In this document: positions 8,565 to 16,975 of the stretch, in pieces
Layout of the letters: every line of letters starts with the position of its first letter
Numbering within the stretch: position 1 is the first letter of the stretch
NCBI GenBank assembly: GCA_012519815.1
Contig: JAAYPM010000033.1
Location: 1 to 42,032 of the forward strand
Length of the DNA stretch: 42,032 bases
Origin: Bacteroidales bacterium
GTDB lineage: Bacteria > Bacteroidota > Bacteroidia > Bacteroidales > UBA1715
Reading direction: 5' to 3'
Notes under the pieces: model-generated
Database searches by the model: none
Told to the model about the DNA's origin: nothing
Seen by the model: only the letters and a program-made list of their open reading frames with translations
Program-made: the position numbers and the translations under genes

Positions 8565-8606
8565 AAATTATTTACTCATCTTTTATTTTACCCCAATTAT
8601 ATGAAA
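8565..8606. repeat. 42-bp exact direct repeat, copy 2
   Basis: Identical to 6728-6769. It covers the 3' end of a barrel gene, its stop codon and a few bases beyond. Identity stops at both sides within one base, while the flanking protein sequences are only loosely similar. Confidence 0.9.
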
Positions 8607-9126
8607 CGCCAAATTGGAGGTAAGGTTTGTAGACTAAAATATTTGATTTAGTATATTTATATTCCAAGTGAACTCCAATATGATTTTTTATACGCAATGA
8701 TGTCCCTAATCCAAATGTGTATGCATGAATTTTAAACTTGTTTTTTTGCATCAAATCCAAATTAAAATCAAAAAGAATAGGCACATATAAGTTAATTCTA
8801 CTTGGTTTTGAAAAAAATATTGGTAAAATATTTATATAATTTCCAACAGAAAAATTGTGTAAAGGATGAATTGCATATCTAAAACTATAGTCGATATACG
8901 AATTCATTTTTTTATTATAATGTAAGGAATAACTAATAACGGCATCAGGTATTGAATATATATTAAGGGAATCGTCTTCTATTATTAGATAATATACACG
9001 ATTAAAAGAAATATTTGAAATGCCTATTTGAAAACTATTCTCAAATGAAACGCTATTTGACTGACTATAAACAGAGTGCATCAAAACATAATGAATACAT
9101 GCTATTATTGTTATAAACCTTTTCAT
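8572..9126 (-). CDS. Small outer-membrane beta-barrel-like protein (paralogue 3)
   Basis: 184 residues with a signal peptide (MKRFITIIACIHYVLMHSVYSQ). The motif PSRINLYVPILFDF and the segment FGLGTSLRIKNHIGVHLEY are shared in pattern with the neighbours at 6185 and 9243, and the tail YKPYLQFGVSYNWGKIKDE matches the gene at 6735. The alternation of hydrophobic and polar residues with a C-terminal aromatic strand suggests an 8-strand outer-membrane barrel. The gene is closed by a strong terminator at 8527-8563, so it is not part of the downstream operon. No full promoter was found upstream (9127-9242). Function unknown. Confidence 0.72.
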   Translation of the reverse strand: MKRFITIIACIHYVLMHSVYSQSNSVSFENSFQIGISNISFNRVYYLIIEDDSLNIYSIPDAVISYSLHYNKKMNSYIDYSFRYAIHPLHNFSVGNYINILPIFFSKPSRINLYVPILFDFNLDLMQKNKFKIHAYTFGLGTSLRIKNHIGVHLEYKYTKSNILVYKPYLQFGVSYNWGKIKDE

Positions 9127-9242
9127 CTTAATGTATTAATTCTTCATTATGATTTTTAACTACAAAACATATAATTTTTTGATTATGTAACGCCATTTCT
9201 AAGTCAATGAAATAATTTCGCACACATTTATTTATTTTTATT

Positions 9243-9758
9243 TCACCATACAAATGCTACTCCCACAGTATAATATGGTTGCCATACACGAAATGAAGCA
9301 TTTGTAATTTGTCCAAAAACAGCAGTTTTTTTAAACAAATAAAATTGAGCACCTAAACCATATGCATAACAAAAAAATGTGTCAGATTCAGAAATAGTAG
9401 TTCTAATATTTGTCTTAAAACCTATATCAATTGGAACAAACAATCCAAACCTTGATGGTGAAACACCGAAAAATGGAAGTACATATACATTATTTGCAAG
9501 GCCAAAACTCGTTGCATAAGAAGTTCCAGAATTTTTTGCTGTTACCCAGTGATATTTAACAAATGCACCTGTTCGCGAAAACCTTGATGCTGCAAAATAA
9601 TAAGAAAGATTAATTCGGTTATCAAAAACAACTTTATAGTCAGATTTAGAAAAACTACAAGTTAGACTTCTATTGCCAATTTGTGAAAAACTTTTGAATG
9701 ATATACACATACAAATAATGCATATATAAAAAACGAGTTTCCTGGTTGTTACTTTCAT
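9243..9758 (-). CDS. Small outer-membrane beta-barrel-like protein (paralogue 4)
   Basis: 171 residues with a signal peptide (KLVFYICIICMCISFKSFSQ). It has the motif SPSRFGLFVPIDIGF, then YAYGLGAQFYL, and ends exactly at a C-terminal Trp after WQPYYTVGVAFVW. That is the classical terminal signature recognised by the BAM complex, so this is the cleanest barrel candidate of the four paralogues. It is driven by a consensus promoter at 9788-9817. The 116 nt between it and the next gene contain no recognisable terminator, so read-through into paralogue 3 is possible. Ligand and function unknown. Confidence 0.74.
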   Translation of the reverse strand: MKVTTRKLVFYICIICMCISFKSFSQIGNRSLTCSFSKSDYKVVFDNRINLSYYFAASRFSRTGAFVKYHWVTAKNSGTSYATSFGLANNVYVLPFFGVSPSRFGLFVPIDIGFKTNIRTTISESDTFFCYAYGLGAQFYLFKKTAVFGQITNASFRVWQPYYTVGVAFVW

Positions 9759-9787
9759 ATTTTAAATTATTATGCGGATAAAAACGT

Positions 9788-9817
9788 GCGGCAAACATAC
9801 GTATTTTTCCGTACAAA
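9788..9817 (-). promoter_or_regulatory. Consensus promoter for barrel paralogue 4
   Basis: On the minus strand TTG is followed after 19 nt by TATGTTTG, a full match to the Bacteroidota consensus, with the -7 element about 30 nt before the ATG at 9758. The end coordinates may be off by a base or two. This site lies inside the longest open frame of the plus-strand glycosyltransferase, which argues that the glycosyltransferase starts later, at 9910. Confidence 0.65.
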
Positions 9818-9875
9818 ACAAGTGGTGTTTTTTACAAAAAGAAGAAGATAAAATCTGTAGCAAAGGAAAAATTTC

Positions 9876-9883
9876 TATCTTTG
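9876..9883 (+). promoter_or_regulatory. Candidate -7 element for the glycosyltransferase-uvrC unit
   Basis: TATCTTTG matches TAnnTTTG. It lies 26 nt before the ATG at 9910. No TTG is present at -33 spacing. It supports the shorter glycosyltransferase start. Confidence 0.5.
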
Positions 9884-9909
9884 GTATATCTTGTAAAAAA
9901 TCACGATGT

Positions 9910-10674
9910 ATGCAAAAACTTTCGGTTGCTATAATTACGTTTAACGAAGAAAAAAATATTGAACGATGTATTCGTTCGGTTATGCCAATAGCCGATGAAA
10001 TTGTGGTGGTTGACTCGTTTTCAACTGATGCTACAAAATCTCTGTGTGAACAATTTAATGTTCGATTTATTGAACATGTATTTGAAGGACATATTCAACA
10101 AAAAAACTTTGCAAAAGATATGTGTTCACACGATTTAGTATTGTCACTTGATGCTGATGAGGCTCTTTCTGAAGAACTTACAGAAAACATTGCTCTTGTT
10201 AAAAAACAGCAACTTTTTGATGGATATGCATTTAATAGATTAAATCATTTTTGCGAAATTCCTGTAAAACACAGCGGTTGGTATCCTGATAAAAGTTTAC
10301 GTTTATGGAATCGCACAAAAGGACAGTGGGGCGGTTCTAATCCTCACGATAGATTTATTTTACAAGAACATGCATCTCTCGGATTTTTATCGGGAAATTT
10401 ACTTCATTATACTGCTCAGTCTATTGAACAATATAGCCAACAAATGAACTATTTTTCGAGTATTTCAGCACAATCAAAATTTGAAAAAGGAATACGTTCC
10501 AACTGGATTCAAATACTTATGTATCCCTTATGGAGATTTATTCGCACCTATTTTTTTCAGGCTGGTTTTCTTGATGGATATGTAGGATATGTTGTGTGCA
10601 AAAGCTCTGCTCATGAGGTGTTTTTAAAGTATATTAAATTATATAAACTCAACATGGATGCAAAACAAGAGTAA
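9910..10674 (+). CDS. Family 2 glycosyltransferase (LPS-core type)
   Basis: 254 residues from the chosen start, which gives MQKLSVAIITFNEEKNIERC, the canonical GT2 N terminus. The frame is open back to 9772, but that longer version adds 46 residues unlike the family and would overlap two promoter elements. The GT-A nucleotide-binding fold is visible: IITFNEE, then IVVVDSFSTDAT, and the DxD-type metal site LSLDADEAL. The later segment with KSLRLWNR and WGGSNPHDR resembles the WaaE/KdtX-like group that adds a sugar to lipopolysaccharide core. It probably acts on the cytoplasmic face of the inner membrane, though acceptor and donor are not deducible. It overlaps uvrC by 17 nt, so the two are probably co-transcribed. 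Confidence 0.85.
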   Translation: MQKLSVAIITFNEEKNIERCIRSVMPIADEIVVVDSFSTDATKSLCEQFNVRFIEHVFEGHIQQKNFAKDMCSHDLVLSLDADEALSEELTENIALVKKQQLFDGYAFNRLNHFCEIPVKHSGWYPDKSLRLWNRTKGQWGGSNPHDRFILQEHASLGFLSGNLLHYTAQSIEQYSQQMNYFSSISAQSKFEKGIRSNWIQILMYPLWRFIRTYFFQAGFLDGYVGYVVCKSSAHEVFLKYIKLYKLNMDAKQE

Positions 10675-12478
10675 TTCTCATATTTTAGCACTGAAAGACA
10701 TTGTTGCGGTTTTGCCCGAAAAGCCGGGAATATATCAATTTTATGATACGAAAAATACGCTGTTATATGTAGGAAAAGCAAAAAATCTAAAAAAACGTGT
10801 TGCATCATATTTTAACAAAGAACACGAACATGCCAAAACGCGTGTGTTGGTAAAAAAAATAAATTCTATTCAACATATTGTTGTTTCGAGCGAACAAGAC
10901 GCATTGCTTCTTGAAAATAATATGATTAAAAAATATCGTCCACGTTACAATGTAATGCTCAAAGACGATAAAACATATCCTTGGATTATAATTAAAAACG
11001 AACCATTTCCTCGTGTTTTTCACACACGTACAATGAAAAAAGACGGTTCTACATATTTTGGTCCGTATGCAAATGTTCGTATGTCGCGCATTTTATTGGA
11101 CATGATTCGGCAATTATATAAAATTCGTAATTGTTCTCTTAATCTTGCACCAAAGGAAATTGCAAAAGGGAAATATAAAGTCTGTTTAGAATATCATATT
11201 AAAAATTGTGAAGGTCCATGTGTGGGGCTACAAACCGAGGATTCGTATGCTCAAACCATACGCGATATTTCAACTATTTTAAAAGGAAATACTATAGAAA
11301 TTCTAAAGGTTTTACGTTCAAAATTACAAAACTGTGTTGATTTATTACAATTTGAAGAAGCAGCACACATACAAAATAAAATCGCCCTATTAGAAAAATA
11401 TCAAAGTAAATCAACTGTTGTAAATCCTGCTCTTACAGATATTGATGTATATTCAATTTTAGATGATGTGGATACTGCATTTGTGAATTTTTTAAAGGTA
11501 ATAAACGGTGCGGTGATACAAGTGCACACTATTGAAATTAAGAAACAATTACATGAATCTCCCGAAGAACTTTTAGGTATTGCAATTACCGAAATACGAC
11601 AAAAAATCCCAAGTACTGCACGCGAAATTATTGTACCGTTTAAGCCTGATTTTACCTTAAACGATATTAATTTTTTTACACCGCAACGAGGCGAAAAAAA
11701 GCAACTTCTTGAACTTTCTGAACGAAATGCAAAATATTTCAAATTAGAACAACTTAAAAACTTAAAACGAGTTGATCCTGAACGACATGCAAAACGAATT
11801 TTAGAAACTCTCAAATATGATTTACAGCTTCCTATGATGCCAAATCACATAGAATGTTTTGACAATTCAAATATTCAAGGAGCGTTTCCTGTGGCGGCGT
11901 GCGTGGTGTTTAAACAAGCAAAACCAAGCAAACAAGATTATCGTCATTTTAATATTAAAACAGTTACAGGACCAAATGATTTTGCCTCTATGGAAGAGGT
12001 TATTCGCCGTAGATACACACGGTTAATTGCAGAAAATCAAGAACTTCCACAATTAGTTATTGTTGATGGCGGCAAGGGACAATTGAGCAGTGCGGTAAAA
12101 ATTTTTAAAGAACTTAACATTTATCATACGGTACAGCTTATTGGCATTGCAGAACGACTCGAAGAAATATATGTTCCAAACGATTCTGTTCCAATCTATT
12201 TAGATAAAACAAGCGAATCGTTAAAACTCATACAACGCATGCGAGACGAAGCCCATAGATTTGGCATAACGCATCATAGAAATCAACGTTCAAAACATTT
12301 TATACAAAGTGAACTAACCACTATTCCGGGTATTGGCATAAAAACAGCAGAACTATTGCTAAGCACATTTAAGTCTATTCAAAATATAAAACACGCACAA
12401 TTCCAAGAAATTGCAGATGTAATAGGCAATTCAAAAGCAGGTATTATAACACATTATTTTGCAAATAAAACAGAATAA
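10658..12478 (+). CDS. uvrC: UvrABC excinuclease subunit C
   Basis: UvrC makes both incisions around a lesion marked by UvrB. The 606-residue protein shows every expected part: a GIY-YIG nuclease domain (GIY at 24-26, YVG at 37-39, GKAKNLKKRV), a cysteine-containing segment (CLEYHIKNCEGPC), a UVR helix pair that binds UvrB (LLQFEEAAHIQNKI), an RNase H-like 5'-incision domain beginning ECFDNSNIQG (Asp402), and a C-terminal helix-hairpin-helix (TTIPGIGIKTAELLL). The start codon lies inside the glycosyltransferase gene (17-nt overlap). The stop codon is 1 nt from the lon stop codon on the other strand. Confidence 0.98.
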   Translation: MQNKSNSHILALKDIVAVLPEKPGIYQFYDTKNTLLYVGKAKNLKKRVASYFNKEHEHAKTRVLVKKINSIQHIVVSSEQDALLLENNMIKKYRPRYNVMLKDDKTYPWIIIKNEPFPRVFHTRTMKKDGSTYFGPYANVRMSRILLDMIRQLYKIRNCSLNLAPKEIAKGKYKVCLEYHIKNCEGPCVGLQTEDSYAQTIRDISTILKGNTIEILKVLRSKLQNCVDLLQFEEAAHIQNKIALLEKYQSKSTVVNPALTDIDVYSILDDVDTAFVNFLKVINGAVIQVHTIEIKKQLHESPEELLGIAITEIRQKIPSTAREIIVPFKPDFTLNDINFFTPQRGEKKQLLELSERNAKYFKLEQLKNLKRVDPERHAKRILETLKYDLQLPMMPNHIECFDNSNIQGAFPVAACVVFKQAKPSKQDYRHFNIKTVTGPNDFASMEEVIRRRYTRLIAENQELPQLVIVDGGKGQLSSAVKIFKELNIYHTVQLIGIAERLEEIYVPNDSVPIYLDKTSESLKLIQRMRDEAHRFGITHHRNQRSKHFIQSELTTIPGIGIKTAELLLSTFKSIQNIKHAQFQEIADVIGNSKAGIITHYFANKTE

Positions 12479-12479
12479 T

Positions 12480-14921
12480 TTACGATTTCTTAGTATTTTT
12501 AAGCAATGCTACATCAATAACTTCATGAATAGTTGACAAATAAGTAAACTTTAGACCTTCAAGATATTTTGGTGCAATATCATCTACATTTTTCTTATTA
12601 TCGGCACACAAAATAATTTCGTGAATACCAGCACGTTTTGCCGCAAGAATTTTTTCTTTAATACCACCAACAGGCAATATTTTACCACGCAGCGTAATTT
12701 CGCCTGTCATAGCAATTCTTTCTTTTACCTTACGCTTTGTAAATGCACTCACAATTGAAGTAGCCATAGTAATACCAGCCGAAGGACCGTCTTTAGGAAT
12801 AGCACCTTCGGGCACATGAATATGAACATTTGTAGTTTCAAAAATTTCGGGTTTTATACCAAATTGTTGTGCATGTGCTTTTGTGTATTCTAATGCAATT
12901 GTGGCAGATTCTTTCATTACATTACCCAAATTTCCAGTAAGTGTAAGATTGCCTTTCCCTTGACTTAAACTCGTTTCTATAAATAAAATATCGCCCCCTG
13001 CTGCTGTCCACGCCAAACCAGTAACCACGCCATGGGTTTCATTTCCTTGATACATATCGGGCGAAAACTGTTCGGGACCAAGGATTTCTTGCACATCTTC
13101 AACACTCAAAGTTTGAGAAAATGTTTGATTCATCACAAGTTTTTTTGCAGTTGCACGCACAATACTTGCAATTTTTTTGTCGAGTGTACGAACTCCCGAT
13201 TCGCGCGTATAATTTGAAACAATATATTCAATCACATTTTCGGGAAAAACCAAGGTGTTTTCAGCTTGTAGCCCATGATTTTCAAGTTGTTTTGGAATAA
13301 GATGCCTGCGAGCAATTTCCACTTTTTCCTCTATAATATATCCCGAAACATCAATTAATTCCATTCTATCACGAAGTGCAGAACTAATATTAGACACATT
13401 ATTTGCCGTTGCAATAAACATAACTTTAGACAAGTCATAATCAAGCTCTAAATAATTGTCATAAAACGAGTTGTTTTGCTCAGGGTCTAACACCTCTAAC
13501 AAAGCCGATTCTGGGTCGCCCCTAAAATCCTTACCCACCTTATCAATTTCATCTAAAACAAACACAGGATTTGAGGTTTGGACTTTTTTAAAATTTTGAA
13601 TAATTCGTCCGGGCATAGCACCTATATACGTTTTTCTATGTCCTCGAATTTCCGATTCATCGTGCAATCCACCGAGAGAAATGCGGCAATATTTACGATT
13701 AAGAGCACGAGCAATAGATTTTCCAAGCGAGGTTTTACCCACTCCCGGAGGTCCGTACAAACAAAGAATAGGCGATTTAAAATCTCCCTTTAATTTAAGC
13801 ACCGCAAGATGCTCAATAATTCTATCTTTTACTTTTTCGAGTCCATAATGGTCATCATCAAGAATTTGCTGTGCATGTTCCAAATCAAAATTATCCTCAG
13901 AATACTCGCCCCATGGAAGTTCTAAAAGTGTTTGCACATAATTATATTGCACCGAATGTTCGGCAGCTTGTGCATTCATTCTCGAAAGTTTATCGAGTTC
14001 TTTATTAAAATGTTTTTGTATGTCTTTTGACCATTTTTTTGATTCAGCTTTTTCTCGAATTTCTTGAATTTCCTGCTCTATAGAGGTTTCGCCAAGTTCG
14101 CTTTGAATTTGTTTAATTTGTTGATGCAGAAAAAAATCGCGTTGCTGTTGGTCAATATCTTTTCGCGTTTTCAATAAAATTTCTTTTCTCACTTCAAGCA
14201 TTTGTATTTGCTGTGCAAGAAACTGCATAAGTAATGTAGCTCTGTCTTTAACCACATCTACCCCTAACAATTCCAATTTTTGATCGAGTGCAATTTCGGT
14301 ATTTGCTCCTATAAAATTTATAAGAAAAAGCGGATTATTAATATTTTTAATAGCAAACGTTATTTCTTTTGGAATGTTCACAGACAATTTTATAACTTTC
14401 AGAGCCATATCTTTAAGCGTAGCCAAAATTGCAGAAAACTCCTCATCAATTTCAGATTTAATATCTTTTTTAATTTCTGTTCTACAAAAAAGGTATGGTT
14501 CTGTATGAATTTGCTCGTGAATAGAAATTCTTCCCATTCCTTGTAAAATAACAGTTGTGGTACCATCAGGCATTTCGAGAATACGTACAATTTGAGCTAT
14601 TGTTGCCGTGTCATATAAATCAGAGCGTATAGGATCTTCTACAAGAGGATTAGTTTGCGTTGCCGTTCCAATTATTTTAGACTTTTTATTATAATCGCGA
14701 ATAAGTTGGATCGATTTTTCTCGGCCCACCGTAATTGGCATAACAATGCCAGGAAAAAGAGCTGCATTTTTAAGTGGTAATATAGGCAATGATTCCGGAA
14801 CCGAAATTGTATTAAAATCTAAATTATCATCTTCAGAAAATAAAGGAATTATTTCCGAATCTCCGCCAATCATATCGAGGTATAAAGTATTTGATAAAGA
14901 ATTTTTTTGCGAATCATCCAT
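12480..14921 (-). CDS. lon: ATP-dependent protease La (Lon)
   Basis: Lon degrades damaged and short-lived regulatory proteins in the cytoplasm. The 813-residue protein has the LON substrate-binding domain (from about 40, [19 protein letters not shown]), a coiled helical region, an AAA+ module with Walker A GPPGVGKT (390-397) and Walker [11 protein letters not shown], and a C-terminal protease domain. The catalytic dyad is visible as Ser714 in GPSAG and Lys757 in GGIKEK. The acidic N-terminal extension before the LON domain is common in Bacteroidota. Convergent with uvrC with a 1-nt gap, so any terminator must lie within uvrC. The gap from the upstream nucleotidyltransferase gene is 81 nt; I found no full promoter in it, so co-transcription is possible. 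Confidence 0.98.
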   Translation of the reverse strand: MDDSQKNSLSNTLYLDMIGGDSEIIPLFSEDDNLDFNTISVPESLPILPLKNAALFPGIVMPITVGREKSIQLIRDYNKKSKIIGTATQTNPLVEDPIRSDLYDTATIAQIVRILEMPDGTTTVILQGMGRISIHEQIHTEPYLFCRTEIKKDIKSEIDEEFSAILATLKDMALKVIKLSVNIPKEITFAIKNINNPLFLINFIGANTEIALDQKLELLGVDVVKDRATLLMQFLAQQIQMLEVRKEILLKTRKDIDQQQRDFFLHQQIKQIQSELGETSIEQEIQEIREKAESKKWSKDIQKHFNKELDKLSRMNAQAAEHSVQYNYVQTLLELPWGEYSEDNFDLEHAQQILDDDHYGLEKVKDRIIEHLAVLKLKGDFKSPILCLYGPPGVGKTSLGKSIARALNRKYCRISLGGLHDESEIRGHRKTYIGAMPGRIIQNFKKVQTSNPVFVLDEIDKVGKDFRGDPESALLEVLDPEQNNSFYDNYLELDYDLSKVMFIATANNVSNISSALRDRMELIDVSGYIIEEKVEIARRHLIPKQLENHGLQAENTLVFPENVIEYIVSNYTRESGVRTLDKKIASIVRATAKKLVMNQTFSQTLSVEDVQEILGPEQFSPDMYQGNETHGVVTGLAWTAAGGDILFIETSLSQGKGNLTLTGNLGNVMKESATIALEYTKAHAQQFGIKPEIFETTNVHIHVPEGAIPKDGPSAGITMATSIVSAFTKRKVKERIAMTGEITLRGKILPVGGIKEKILAAKRAGIHEIILCADNKKNVDDIAPKYLEGLKFTYLSTIHEVIDVALLKNTKKS

Positions 14922-15002
14922 AGTGTCGTCAATTTGTCATGTTTTTATATTAAAAAAATCAGATAGTACAAAGGCAATAGCTATGCCAAAGCAAAACGGC
15001 TG

Positions 15003-16175
15003 TTAAAATCGACGAAATTGTTCTGTTTCTGCAAAAATATATGCTAAAATGTCATTATCTATCTGCGAAAATATTTTTCCTCTACGTTCAAACACCCTTT
15101 GAGCAGTAGCAACACTTTTTGCAAGCGGATATACGTCCAATCCATGCGGTCCACCCCATGAAAAAGATGGAGTAAAATTTCGAGGAAAACCTGCACCAAA
15201 CACATTTGCACTCACTCCCACAACCGTTCCGGTGTTAAACATAGTATTAATAGCCGATTTAGAATAATCACCCATAATAAGTCCACAAAATTGCAAACCC
15301 GTTTTTTTAAATCGCTGCGTAGTATAATTCCATACTTTTACCTCAGAATAATCATTTTTAAGATTGGAATTATTTGTATCGGCACCCAAATTACACCATT
15401 CACCTATCACAGAATTGCCAAGATACCCATCATGTCCTTTATTTGAATATCCAAAAATCACAGAATTTTGCACCTCACCTCCCACTTTTGAATGCGGACC
15501 AATAGTTGTTCCTTCGTATATTTTCGCACCCATTTTAATAGAAGAATGTTCGCACAAAGCAAACGGACCGCGAATAAGTGCCCCTTCCATAATCTGTGCA
15601 TTTGCACCAATATACATTTTACCTGTTTGTGCATTTAAAGTTGCACATTCAACAGAAGCACCTTTTTCAACAAAAATATTATGCGGCGCAATAACTCTAT
15701 TTGTTTCAGACAGAACTTGCGATGTTCGTCCCTTTGTAAGCAGCTCAAAATCAGATTCTATTTCAGATGTATTCAGCAAAAAAATATGCCAAGGAAAAAG
15801 AATTTGAGCACATTCTGATTTTGTTTGAATATGCGTAAAATTATCAACATTTTCAGGAAACTCACCTGTACACGCCAGCGCAATAACAGTATCATTTTGC
15901 ATTAACACACTGTTGATATCAAGAGCACGTATTTCGGCAATTAGCGAAGCATTTGGTAAACATTGTGCGTTAATATACACATTATTATTTTGCAGATGCA
16001 GTGGGAATTTTTGCTGCAAATACGCCTGCGTTTTATACGAACATTCCGTTTTCAAATACAAATTCCACTTTTCGCGAATTGTAAGAATTCCGCATCGCAA
16101 CTCCGCAATTGGACGCGTAAAAGTGAGCGGTTTTAGATCGTTCCAGCTTAGAGAATCAAAGAGAATATAATTCAT
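15003..16175 (-). CDS. Alternative GlmU-type sugar nucleotidyltransferase/acetyltransferase
   Basis: The 390-residue protein begins with a nucleotidyltransferase-like domain (MNYILFDSLSWNDLKPLTFTRPIAELR, then GILTIREKW). It continues into a left-handed parallel beta-helix with hexapeptide repeats (GANAQIMEGALIRGPFALCEHSSIKMGAKIYEG and so on). The architecture matches the family annotated in Bacteroidota as alternative GlmU, a UDP-GlcNAc diphosphorylase/glucosamine-1-phosphate acetyltransferase. That enzyme would supply UDP-GlcNAc for peptidoglycan and lipopolysaccharide. The activity is inferred from family membership; the N-terminal half differs from classical GlmU. A -7 element lies at 16202-16209. 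Confidence 0.85.
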   Translation of the reverse strand: MNYILFDSLSWNDLKPLTFTRPIAELRCGILTIREKWNLYLKTECSYKTQAYLQQKFPLHLQNNNVYINAQCLPNASLIAEIRALDINSVLMQNDTVIALACTGEFPENVDNFTHIQTKSECAQILFPWHIFLLNTSEIESDFELLTKGRTSQVLSETNRVIAPHNIFVEKGASVECATLNAQTGKMYIGANAQIMEGALIRGPFALCEHSSIKMGAKIYEGTTIGPHSKVGGEVQNSVIFGYSNKGHDGYLGNSVIGEWCNLGADTNNSNLKNDYSEVKVWNYTTQRFKKTGLQFCGLIMGDYSKSAINTMFNTGTVVGVSANVFGAGFPRNFTPSFSWGGPHGLDVYPLAKSVATAQRVFERRGKIFSQIDNDILAYIFAETEQFRRF

Positions 16176-16201
16176 ATATATACTATTAGGAGTTGAAATA
16201 T

Positions 16202-16209
16202 CAAAAATA
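16202..16209 (-). promoter_or_regulatory. Candidate -7 element for the alternative glmU gene
   Basis: On the minus strand TATTTTTG matches TAnnTTTG, 26 nt before the ATG at 16175. No TTG is found at -33 spacing. Confidence 0.45.
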
Positions 16210-16331
16210 CATTAAATTTATGTCAGTTCTACGTAAAAAAACGCTTAAATTTTTGGAATGTAAGCTCCCCCTTCGGGATTAAAGAAGCAATTCCTGAGGA
16301 ATAATACAAAATTGCTTTTGTCTGGATATAG

Positions 16332-16538
16332 TCAATTAACAAACATGCAGAATTTTGCCAGGAAGAAACCGAAGAAATACGTTGGCACGTATCGAGGGAA
16401 GTAGTATATTTGAAGCGAACAGAAAGTTCAAACAAACCAGATATAGAATTTGAATACAGTGCCATGGGTAACAGAATAGCCAAACACGTAATACCGAAAA
16501 ACTCCGCCATGCAAAGCACCTACTATGTGTGCGATGCT
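16332..16538 (+). pseudogene. Decayed RHS/YD-repeat fragment 1
   Basis: A plus-strand frame starting after a stop codon reads W(H)VSREVVYLKRTESSNKPDIEFEYSAMGNRIAKH, then STYYVCDA. This is the repeat pattern of RHS/YD proteins, in which 'W..GKV..V', 'F.YDAMGNRI' and 'TYYVRDAQGN' recur. No start codon for a complete protein exists, and the frame leaves the RHS pattern after 16538. The fragment shares 47 identical nt with 19648-19694, so the two are pieces of related RHS genes. The 16176-16331 stretch upstream has no recognisable gene. RHS proteins are large toxin-delivering surface or secreted proteins; only a relic of one unit remains. Confidence 0.72.
16461..16507. repeat. 47-bp exact repeat within RHS fragment 1
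   Basis: Identical to 19648-19694 over 47 nt, starting GCCATGGGTAACAG. Similarity continues imperfectly for about 30 nt on the right. Confidence 0.9.
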
Positions 16539-16619
16539 TTATTGCAAAATCGAAAAACAGAAAATAAAAATTATAAAAAAATAACTTACATTTAGTGTAA
16601 ATTAAAATAAAAAAACAAC

Positions 16620-16627
16620 TATCTTTG
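16620..16627 (+). promoter_or_regulatory. -7 element directly at the higB start
   Basis: TATCTTTG matches TAnnTTTG and ends 2 nt before the GTG start codon at 16630. Transcription would then begin at or within the start codon. No TTG is found at -33 spacing. Confidence 0.5.
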
Positions 16628-16629
16628 TA

Positions 16630-16962
16630 GTGGATATAAAATTCAAATATAAGAAGTTAGAAAAATTAGCGAATGATAGCCGAAAATGCTTGAAAGAGCT
16701 TGGGAAAATAAGAGGAAAGTTATATTTAAAAAGACTTAACGACCTTTTAGATGCAGAAAATCTTGAAAATGTGAGATATCTTCCAGGTAATTTTCATGAA
16801 TTGTCTGGCAATAGAAAAGGACAATGGGCTTGTGAGCTTGATCAACCTTATCGTTTAATATTTATACCACAAGAAAAACCTATTCCTACAAACGCCGATG
16901 GTCAATTTATTTGGATTGAAATTGTAGGAGTAGAGATTATAGAAATAGTTAATTATCATTAA
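16630..16962 (+). CDS. higB: HigB/RelE-superfamily toxin
   Basis: 110 residues. The sequence DIKFKYKKLEKLANDSRK, LYLKRLNDLLDAENLENVRYLPGNFHELSGNRKGQW, and YRLIFIP fits the HigB-like plasmid-maintenance toxin family, which cleaves mRNA on the ribosome. The start is a GTG; no other in-frame start lies near it, and the family normally begins at this point (M-D-I). The antitoxin gene follows after 13 nt in the toxin-first order typical of higBA. The gene sits directly after RHS fragment 1 in a low-GC accessory islet. Whether the toxin is active cannot be judged from sequence. Confidence 0.85.
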   Translation: MDIKFKYKKLEKLANDSRKCLKELGKIRGKLYLKRLNDLLDAENLENVRYLPGNFHELSGNRKGQWACELDQPYRLIFIPQEKPIPTNADGQFIWIEIVGVEIIEIVNYH

Positions 16963-16975
16963 AAAAGTAATAATT

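Noticed and set aside
15364-15807. Plus-strand open frame of 147 codons
   Set aside because: It is antisense to the hexapeptide-repeat region of the alternative GlmU. The apparent regularity comes from those repeats.
16229-16519. Minus-strand open frame of 96 codons
   Set aside because: It is antisense to RHS fragment 1, whose plus-strand reading matches a known repeat pattern. The minus-strand product has no recognisable motif.
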